Made by a program: the position numbers and the translations under genes
In this document: in pieces, positions 57,408 to 64,000 of the stretch
Position numbering within the stretch: position 1 is the stretch's first letter
Layout of the letters: every line of letters begins with the position of its first letter
DNA from: Lepraria neglecta
Lineage: Eukaryota > Ascomycota > Lecanoromycetes > Lecanorales > Stereocaulaceae
Assembly (NCBI GenBank): GCA_033220425.1
Contig: CM065649.1
Coordinates: 620,001-684,000, forward strand
DNA: 64,000 nucleotides
Direction of reading: 5' to 3'
Notes under the pieces: model-generated
The model's input: only the letters and a program-made list of their open reading frames with translations
What the model was told of the DNA's origin: nothing
The model's database searches: none

Positions 57408-58383
57408 GGTCAATTGACCTGATTCTGCGCTGCCAGGAGTCCGAGAGAGTTCCAATCAATCAAGGGAGTAACTGGTGGAAAAATGTTTGGGAAGCGAAAA
57501 AGTCGCGTGTATCACAAGTCGCGAGGAGACGCGTTTGATTACCACGCTAAGATAAGAAGACACAGGAGCTCAAAGCCCATATCCATTGAGATAAGCAGAA
57601 GAAAGATTGAATCACAAACATGGAGGTGGATGTCCGTGTGCCGGTTGAAAACTTTCGATTGGGATGCGATTTGGCTCGGGAGAGTTCTCTGGGCAGTCCT
57701 ATTCTAGGCTCATGAAACCAGGGTCTTGCTAACTTTCCTGCTCGAGAACTTCGAGGTTACTGCATGAAAGCGTCTCGTCAAGCGGAATTGGTGCATTTTC
57801 AATTAACCCGCGGAGAAATATTCTTGTCCAAGAGCAGGGCTTAGAATCATACGATAGGGGGTAATAGATGTGCCGAAAGGTGCTTCTCAAAAGCCAAGAA
57901 CTAGAGATACGTGGCTATGTTAGAGTCGTATTCGTGCTAAAAACCAAGTTTCAAAAGCAGACAACAGAGGATGAAAGGTCGTTCTGGAATCGCTTTCTTG
58001 CCAAAAGACATATTCCAGAAGCAGGAGATGGGGAATTAAAATTTGTTTGGGAGCAGTGGGTGTGCTAGAAGACAACTCTCAGAAGCACAAGATAGGGCGT
58101 AAACGGCTGGGTAGGCGCGAGATATTGTTAAGTGCACTTGTCGAGTACCTTTCGTTGTAGGATCATATCAAACCATAGGAGCGTGAATACAACGGAAGCA
58201 TGGTCCGTTACCCTCCACAATTGACCGAAGCCATCCCGGTTGTGGCCTCAACGGACCGGAACATCACTGGATCTGAGTATTCATTGCTTAAATGTAGCAG
58301 TCGAGACAGAATTGTTCATGCATCGTAAATGCTAGCGACGTCAGTTATACCAGCGATTACCCTTGCCAGCTTTCAAGGGTGCT
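57408..58383. other. Intergenic; no gene recognised
   Basis: About 1 kb between the helical-protein gene and the membrane-glycoprotein relic. Nothing recognised. Confidence 0.5.
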
Positions 58384-58690
58384 TCAGCACCAATGGCCCA
58401 CATCATTCTTTGGACTTCCATCCCCAACCCATCTCTTTATCGCATACAACCCTTCCAACATCTCCGAATCATTGTCGATCTGCAACGGCACCTGCCCTGC
58501 CATTGCCGCCCCCGATCTCATCTTGGCGAACGAGTCCAGAGATGAAGTCCATGTAGGCCAGAAGCAGACGTATGTTGCCAGTGCGAGGAGGGTCAGCAAA
58601 TCAAGACCTGGCAGGATTGATACCAGATAGACGCCCCTCTTGGAGATCGTTGGATATACGGCATTGAGGTCAAGAACGGGTGGGCTGATA
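58384..58690 (-). pseudogene. Detached C-terminal part of a membrane-glycoprotein gene
   Basis: Minus strand reads APFISPPVLDLNAVYPTISK, then a transmembrane segment GVYLVSILPGLDLLTLLALA, then TYVCFWPTWTSSLDSFAKM, MRSGAAMAG and GLYAIKRWVGDGSPKNDVG. A final membrane span followed by (W)PTWT-x-x-LDSFAM-x-R-x-GA and W(I/V)GD is the C-terminal layout I associate with a family of fungal multi-span glycoproteins (DUF3176-type organisation). The part that should precede it lies 2 kb away at 60665 onward, across a GTPase gene on the other strand. Family name from memory of pattern, so moderate confidence. Confidence 0.5.
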
Positions 58691-59286
58691 AACGGGGCCT
58701 AAGAGCTGGAGCAAAAGTCAAGTGAGCGCATTTCCAAAGTGAACATTTCGAATAAATAAAGTAGATCCGGGTATTGACCTAGTAGATCTCCAATTATCTG
58801 CATGGACCTGGGTATCAGCAAGGCTCCTAACTTTAGATTAACTTTGTTGCAATGTGGCAATAGGCTGGGAAGGATATCTAGCTAATGGGGGGCCCCAGGG
58901 TCCCATATATGCCCAAAACAGACAAAGAACGGCTAGCAACAGGCTTCTGGAATCGTATAGAAAGCAATCAAGCAACGGATTGCAACAAACTTTAGATATA
59001 AGAGACGAACCTTCACAGGAGCCTCTAGTTCTAACAATGTAGGCTGAGATAGAAGTAGCTCACGAGCTTTCATACATAACCAGCGAATCTCCGCTTCTAG
59101 CAGCTGGACTTGACGATCTCCGGATTTAGGGTTGACAACGTCCAGTCGCCCGATAACTTCACGTGGCCTGTGGACTTCCAGTGGCCTGCGAATTGTAACG
59201 TCATCCCCGCGGCGGTCGAGAATAAAGTCAAGATCTATATCATCCGACGACTTAAAGTCCTGTTAACCTCTTCATTTACTCCTCAA

Positions 59287-60479
59287 AATTGGCTGTAACT
59301 AAACACTTCTATAGGCACAAATAAAGTCGACCACTCCAGCTTCATATACCATTCTCGTCTTGTGTATCTCATCGATACTCCTGGGCTCGATGAAACACAT
59401 CGCAGCGGCACTGAGGTCTTGAAGGACGTATCATTTTACTTGTCGAAAATCTACGAACAAGATATCAAACTCGCTGGTATCATTTACCTTCACCGGATTA
59501 CTGATGTGCGGATGTCAGACTCGAGCTTAAGGAACTTAAAGATGTTTAAAGTGCTTTGTGGAGAAGAGAAAAATGTCTCCAAACATGTTGTTCTTGCTAC
59601 AACCATGTGGATTAACCTTAATAGACCTGGGCTCTCTAAAGCCGTAGGAGTAGAGCGCGAGGATGAACTTCTCCGGACGAAAGAGTGGTGGGGGATGATG
59701 CATAAACGTGGGAGCAGAGTATACCGCTATACAGATACTAGAGAATCTGCTATGACCATTGTCTCGGACCTAATTGCGCTTCGAACAATAGTCGTCCTTG
59801 ATATCCAGAGGCAAATAACTAATGAACACAAGAGCTTGGAGGATACTTCGGCTGGGCAAGAGGTTGAAAAGGAGATTCAAGCGCTGAAGCGTAAACAACG
59901 AGATGAGCTTGCTGCTCTACAGACGGAGATCAAGCAAGCCTTGGAAGACAATGATCAAAAACTGGCCGCGGAGCTCTCGAGGCAGCGCGAAGAGACCAAC
60001 AACAAGCTTTTGGCGGCGGCAAAGGCTCAACGAGACCTTAGGGTGGACTTTGAGCGACCGCAGGTGGAGCAGCAGGCTCAATTGCGCGAACAATTACAGG
60101 AAGAGGGGGAAAGAGTAGCGGAACAAAACAGGCTCCGGGATAAAGAGTACAGCGATACGGAGAGGCGGAGGGAAGAGAGGAGCGCAGAAGAAAGGGCGCA
60201 GAAAAGAGGACGGTGGTAAGAGATGAGGGAAGAGGGCCGGAGTCCTCCAGCTCACCCACCAGCTTATCCGTGATACGATTTCTCCACGGCTCTGACGACT
60301 CTCCTGACGATGACTCTGACAATGGCTTGAGCAACAGCGGGGACAGAAACAAAACATCTGCAAGCGGACCTGTCCCTAGCGCGCTTCCTTTGCTTGCGGT
60401 CCTCGGAGGGGTGGTCACTATGAATCCTTTTATCGTGGCGGCGGGTGTTGGAGCAGCTCTCTCACAGGAATTTCGTTAG
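59287..60479 (+). pseudogene. GTPase with coiled coil, N-terminus lost
   Basis: A fungal AIG1/septin-like P-loop GTPase of the kind common in accessory genome regions. The frame from about 59300 reads SRLVYLIDTPGLDETHRSGT (G3 motif DTPG), then LAGIIYLHRITDVRMSDSSL, HVVLATTMWINL (G4 position) and a 140-residue coiled coil rich in Glu, Gln and Arg. It stops after RAQKRGRW at about 60218. A donor there (GTAAGA) may join the frame ending VPSALPLLAVLGGVVTMNPF at 60479, which would add a hydrophobic C-terminus. No Walker A (GxxxxGKS/T) is found upstream; the sequence before DTPG is abnormal and preceded by a possible intron at 59297-59321. I call it truncated, although an unrecognised upstream exon is possible. 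Confidence 0.6.
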
Positions 60480-60918
60480 CTTAGATGCTCTTAACCAGAG
60501 TCGGGGCATCCTATATAATTTGGCCTAATATACGTTGTATTTGCTAGTACGATCGACTTCAGATTGAATGGCTTTCGAAGTATTGCACCTAAAGCTCGTT
60601 CCACGCAGCAAATCAAGTTCGTATCTAGAACTATAGATAAATCAACTTTATATCACACTGCAAGAGCGAAATTCCGCTATTCGAGCTCTTCCATTCACCT
60701 GAGGTGGGTAAAAACCCCAGCCTTGGGTACAGCAGTTGGTCATAGGAGCTTGTGAGTCCTGGGAGTGATCCACTGTTTACAAGCCCTGTTGTCAACCACA
60801 TCTAACTGGCTAGGATGACGGCACCGTGGAGGGCGTTCTGCAAGCTGTCCGTGTTTGAGAATCGAGAAAGCCAATGAACAATACCATCAAGTACTTCGGC
60901 ATCTTGGTTGCCGTAAAG

Positions 60919-60927
60919 GTTGGCGGT
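60919..60927. repeat. Left target-site duplication, GTTGGCGGT
   Basis: Nine bases identical to 61828-61836, immediately outside the inverted-repeat ends of the 900-bp element. The 9-bp length fits Mutator-like (MULE) elements. Confidence 0.8.
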
Positions 60928-61827
60928 CAGCGTTTTTAATGGTGCACCAACTATTTATGCACTATTAGTTTAAACGGTGCAGTTTGCCTTTTTTTGCTAA
61001 ATAGTTAGTGCAGTTTGACATTTAAATAGTGCAGTTTAAACCGTTCGAAATATTTAGTTAACGGTTTAAACCGTTTGCACTATTAGTTTGGTAGCGCATG
61101 GTGTTGTGATTTCTATGCTTGATGCGCGCCATGGTGTTATTATTTTTATGCCTGATGCGGTTAGCTGATTACTTTTTTAGGTTTAGCGCAAGAGTAGGGC
61201 TGAGGTCAGCGCGCCCCTGAAAACCTGCCAACTTTTAACTTTACTCAGGTAAAACTCAACCATGGATCGCAGCGGCGGCAGCAAGGTTGCCAGTAGCAGC
61301 GCTATACCTGTATAGGCTAGCATGGTAGACCTGTATCAACCCCTTAAAGGTGCTTCATCGAGTATTTCGATGATTTGGGGTTCGAATTCGGTCAGGTTGA
61401 AAGGCGCATTCAGGCTGTTTTACCCATTTTGATTGAGGCAGCGACATAGTGTTTTATCTTTATCTATTTACAAGTGCGATGCTTCTCTATAGTGTTTAGG
61501 ATATCCATAAACTCCGCATGGTGTTTCTATACAGTTGTTTTTTAATACTGCTGTCGCATACCTATCGGCGATATTACTAAAGAACAGAAGCTTATCCTCC
61601 AGGAGATGGCTGCCCAATTAGAGCAGGTTTACACCAAAATTTAGTGAGATCTCGCTCTTCTTCTCCACTCCGCAGTCAAACTGTTTACACTATTAGTGCA
61701 CTAATAGTTTGACCATTGCTTAATGGTTTAAACCGTTCGATGTTCCAAACGCACTATTTATTAAATGGTTAGCGTAAACGGTGCAGTTTGCCTTTCAAAC
61801 TGCACCGTTTGCACTATTAAAAACATT
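60928..61827. mobile_element. 900-bp non-autonomous TIR transposon (MULE-like)
   Basis: The ends are imperfect inverted repeats sharing GTTTTTAAT(G/A)GTGCA, and after a gap on the left side AAACGGTGCAGTTTG. A perfect 15-bp stem with a 5-base loop lies at 61776-61810. Further GTTTAAAC-containing palindromic pieces lie at 61040-61070 and 61720-61740. The interior has only short broken frames and no transposase that I recognise, so movement would need a helper. Removing the element and one 9-bp repeat restores one minus-strand reading frame. A related terminus is at 1-107. The superfamily call rests on target-duplication length and is tentative. Confidence 0.8.
61776..61810. repeat. Subterminal perfect hairpin of the transposon
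   Basis: Arms AAACGGTGCAGTTTG and CAAACTGCACCGTTT (15 bp, no mismatch) around CCTTT. The left arm alone recurs at 60972-60986 near the other end, and a shorter version is at 60-86. Possibly a transposase binding or folding site. Confidence 0.9.
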
Positions 61828-61836
61828 GTTGGCGGT
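61828..61836. repeat. Right target-site duplication, GTTGGCGGT
   Basis: Exact copy of 60919-60927, directly abutting the right end of the transposon. It lies within the codons for D-T-A-N of the interrupted minus-strand frame. Confidence 0.8.
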
Positions 61837-62930
61837 GTCAATCATCAATCTCAGTGGTGTAAGGCTTCTATATACGTTGCCCAAGCCTTTGAGTACAACC
61901 GAATCATTTGCGTTGACTTGAGCCAAGCTGCTGTCAATATAAAGCTCTTTGTCGAACAAGGCGGCAGCAACCATAGCAAGTGGTCCGCTGTTGGCAACGG
62001 GCTGCTGCAAGGTTAGAGAATCGTTGCTCTCGGTGGACTAGTTTTGGCTTGGAACTCTTCGAGTATCCCCCAATGATGTTTCAATTTGCGAGCAGCACTG
62101 CTCATGTTGGTTATAAAGGGCGGTTGGATCTTGCGCGAGAAGAGGTCCAGTTATGCCACCGTTACTCTAATTAGGCAACTCAAAATATCCCACGGTGGTA
62201 TTGACGATCACCACGAAAGTTCCATATGAATCATAGTATGATTCCAGTTCGCCAATCATTTATCCGGAGACATCTTGTCGATCTCGGGTAGGTTTTCACG
62301 GAGAACGAGACAGGTCTGTTGGAATACTGACTTGAAGGTTGAGAAGAGTTGCATTGTAAGTATATTGGATGTAGAATGCACTGGGAATCTGATTGCAGTC
62401 TAGCAGTCTCTTCGATATAATTGCTATGGATAACAGGACATCTCCAGTAATTTAGTGCCCCTTCCCAACGCCGATATCCTGTTACCACTCAGGCGTCGAA
62501 TACCATTGCATCTTCACCTGAGTTGCATATTCTCTACTTAACAGTCTCCACATCTCCGGAAACCTGAGCAACTAGGCCGTAAGAACAACATGATGCCACG
62601 CGCCGGCTGGATCCTCTTTGCGCCACACTGCAAAGGTCTACTCGGAGACTGGTTCGGAGGCATGGGGACAAAGGGCAAGTCTCGAATGCTATCACCCCTG
62701 CGAGGAAAGCCGATGTGAGGTGGGGCGGATAGCCATTCATCCTGTGATCACTATTGCTCGCTTGCAATGCCACATTGGAGGCGAATGAGATGGCAGGAAA
62801 CATATCATGGACTTCGATCATGTCCTCACATCCACACCAGAACGGCGTTGAAATCACCACATGAACAGCGCCATTGGATACAGTGATTGAAAGGTCCAGC
62901 CGACCGGCTCCCACAAAAAGCGTTTAAGAC

Positions 62931-63794
62931 CTATTTATTCTTCTTTTGATCCTTCACAATTCTCGCGAGCTTGTCCATATTGATGAGCCTCGAGAAATAG
63001 TACTGCCAGAAGACTCGCGGGAACAGGCCGAGCATCAACCACACCATCGTAGCCTGAGGGCCTGTCCAGATTGATGCGGCAGGCTTTGGTTTTAGTACTG
63101 CCTCTACGACTTCCGCTGCGAAGTCCGTAGCGCTCATGCCCTTTTCCCGTGGTTGTAGCTGCCTTTGCCGATACTCTGCGTTAAGTGGGAGAAAGACGGA
63201 ATCTTTTGGCAGATCTCGATGTATCCTTAATACATTGGTCTTGACACCGGTAGCGACCACGAGCATAACTTTAACGTCGAATGGAGCGAGCTCAACGCGT
63301 AGAGTCTCGCTGTAGGAATGTAGTGCAGCTTTGGACGCGTTATACACAGAGCCGAATACGTAGGGTAGGTCCGCGGCAGCGCTGCCGATGTTGATGATAG
63401 TCCCACTTGCTTGAATCAGGAGCGGACCAAAAGCCTGGCACATTCGCATAACAGAGATAACGTTTATGTCAAAACACTCTTCAACTTCCGCAAAGTCGAG
63501 GTCGAGGGCCGGGACGGTGTAGTTTCGCCCTGCATTATTGACGAGATAGTCGAGGGATCCACCGGTTCGTTCGACTATGTGCCTTTTGAGTTCTGAGATA
63601 CTCTCCGGAGATGTGACTTCGAGTGGTAAGGCCTCAATACCTCCTAAGGCCGTCAAGTCTGCAAGAGCCTTCTCATTGCGTGCTGTAGCGAAAACATGGA
63701 GTCCTCTGGTATGGAATTCGCGAGCCAGTGCATAGCCGATGCCACCCGGGCTGCAGCCAGTGATCAATATAGTCTTCTTGCTTTGAATTGACAT
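62931..63794 (-). CDS. Short-chain dehydrogenase, AYR1-like
   Basis: AYR1-type enzymes reduce 1-acyl-dihydroxyacetone phosphate with NADPH on lipid droplets or ER; related fungal SDRs have other substrates. The classical SDR fold is complete: cofactor motif TGCSPGGIG (about residues 12-20), basic ATARNEKA after beta-2 for NADPH, LVNNAGR, the catalytic Ser in INIGSAAAD, and YNASK with catalytic Tyr and Lys. The tail has a hydrophobic segment (TMVWLMLGLFPRVFWQYYF) suitable for membrane or droplet binding and ends KDQKKNK. I start at ATG 63794 (MSIQSKKTILITG), 287 aa, rather than the longer upstream frame, because the cofactor motif then falls at the usual distance. Confidence 0.85.
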   Translation of the reverse strand: MSIQSKKTILITGCSPGGIGYALAREFHTRGLHVFATARNEKALADLTALGGIEALPLEVTSPESISELKRHIVERTGGSLDYLVNNAGRNYTVPALDLDFAEVEECFDINVISVMRMCQAFGPLLIQASGTIINIGSAAADLPYVFGSVYNASKAALHSYSETLRVELAPFDVKVMLVVATGVKTNVLRIHRDLPKDSVFLPLNAEYRQRQLQPREKGMSATDFAAEVVEAVLKPKPAASIWTGPQATMVWLMLGLFPRVFWQYYFSRLINMDKLARIVKDQKKNK

Positions 63795-64000
63795 GGCGGA
63801 ATATAATCGGAGAACACGTTTGATCTTGCGAAGAGAGGGGTTTGGCCTTGTATATAAACGGAGTAATACCACCCAACTGTTGATGTAGACACGTAGTCTC
63901 TCGTACATTGAAAAGCTTCGAGCACTATAGTGCTGACGAAATTCTCCAATTTATAGATTTGGATTGCTACGTCGCTGAAAATCATCGTCATGGAGGGCGT
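63795..64000. other. Upstream region of the dehydrogenase gene
   Basis: About 0.2 kb to the window edge. Expected promoter and leader; a TATATAAA-like stretch lies at 63850-63857, about 60 bp upstream of the start on the minus strand. Nothing else seen. Confidence 0.4.

Larger units (their letters stand above)
60665..62914 (-). pseudogene. Body of a wrecked membrane-glycoprotein gene, holding a transposon
   Basis: Minus-strand blocks, in order: IAFASNVALQASNSD and YPPHLTSAFLAGVIAFET near 62800-62700, then FVVIVNTTVGYFELPN, SNGGITGPLLAQDPTALYN, LFDKELYIDSSLAQVN and SLTPLRLMIDTAN. Across the 900-bp insertion follow LYGNQDAEVLDGIVHWLSRF, ALHGAVILAS and MWLTTGLVNSGSLPG. Three TAG codons break the frame (62167-62169, 62038-62040, 60802-60804), and there are frame shifts upstream of about 62530. 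The layout suits the ectodomain of a fungal multi-span glycoprotein. The C-terminal membrane span is displaced to 58384-58690. Non-functional as read. Confidence 0.6.

Noticed and set aside
61370-61400. tRNA-like T-loop sequence GGTTCGAATTC
   Set aside because: No acceptor stem, D-arm or anticodon arm can be formed around it; it lies within the transposon interior.
60928-61827. Helitron, on account of the terminal hairpin
   Set aside because: Inverted repeats at both ends and a 9-bp target duplication do not fit Helitrons, which insert between A and T without duplication.
108-62914. Reassignment of TAG to glutamine, given that nearly all premature stops are TAG at plausible Gln positions
   Set aside because: Intact genes in the window (med15, pal1, nse3 and the Rad51 paralogue) use TAG as their real stop, and the same relics also carry frame shifts.
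63795-63908. Longer N-terminus for the dehydrogenase
   Set aside because: The ATG at 63794 puts the TGxxxGxG cofactor motif at its usual distance; the added residues look like translated leader.

Overview
This window is nuclear DNA of a filamentous ascomycete (Pezizomycotina). The basis is short spliceosomal introns (about 47-140 bp, mostly GT..AG with CTAAC/CTGAC-type branch points), and lineage-typical genes: a TeaR-like prenylated polarity protein, Pal1, HET and CFEM domains, and a free-standing NRPS-type condensation domain. I cannot place it below subphylum. No rRNA, tRNA, CRISPR array or prokaryotic feature was recognised.

Layout, left to right. 1-107 is the end of a terminal-inverted-repeat transposon that cuts into a decayed PLP-decarboxylase gene (108-2443, minus). 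Then come med15 (minus), an LMBR1-family membrane protein and sls1 (plus). A decayed HET gene (15.3-16.5 kb) follows. teaR (minus) and pal1 (plus) are divergent across 2.2 kb. Next are ysf3 (minus; its first coding exon is only the ATG), a small coiled-coil gene and a dynamin-like gene whose frame switches three times. After these are a secreted protein resembling a metallopeptidase without its zinc motif, tad1, an NT-C2 protein with micro-exons, a RecA/Rad51 paralogue, med31 and nse3. The 38-49 kb part holds the condensation-domain protein, two tiny membrane ORFs, a secreted protein, a Ure2-like GST, a decayed F-box-like gene, a decayed CFEM gene, rpc11 and an ankyrin gene. Then come spp1 (Set1/COMPASS), a GT25 glycosyltransferase and an unknown helical protein. 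The last 6 kb is a wrecked membrane-glycoprotein gene, apparently split by a segment carrying a truncated GTPase and again by a 900-bp transposon. An AYR1-like dehydrogenase ends the window.

Two kinds of gene alternate. Conserved genes for transcription (Med15, Med31, Rpc11, Spp1), RNA processing (Ysf3, Tad1), genome stability (Nse3, Rad51 paralogue), mitochondria (Sls1) and polarity (TeaR, Pal1) mostly read cleanly once introns are assigned. Accessory genes (decarboxylase, HET, CFEM, membrane glycoprotein, F-box-like, dynamin-like) are broken. The broken genes carry 11 premature TAG codons against one TGA, mostly where glutamine (CAG) is plausible. This is the pattern expected of CpA-to-TpA mutation, as in repeat-induced point mutation.

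The best single observation is a 900-bp terminal-inverted-repeat element (60928-61827) flanked by 9-bp direct repeats. Removing the element plus one repeat copy joins two reading frames on the minus strand into one. A related terminus lies at 1-107, and 8 of the 9 differences between the two termini are transitions.
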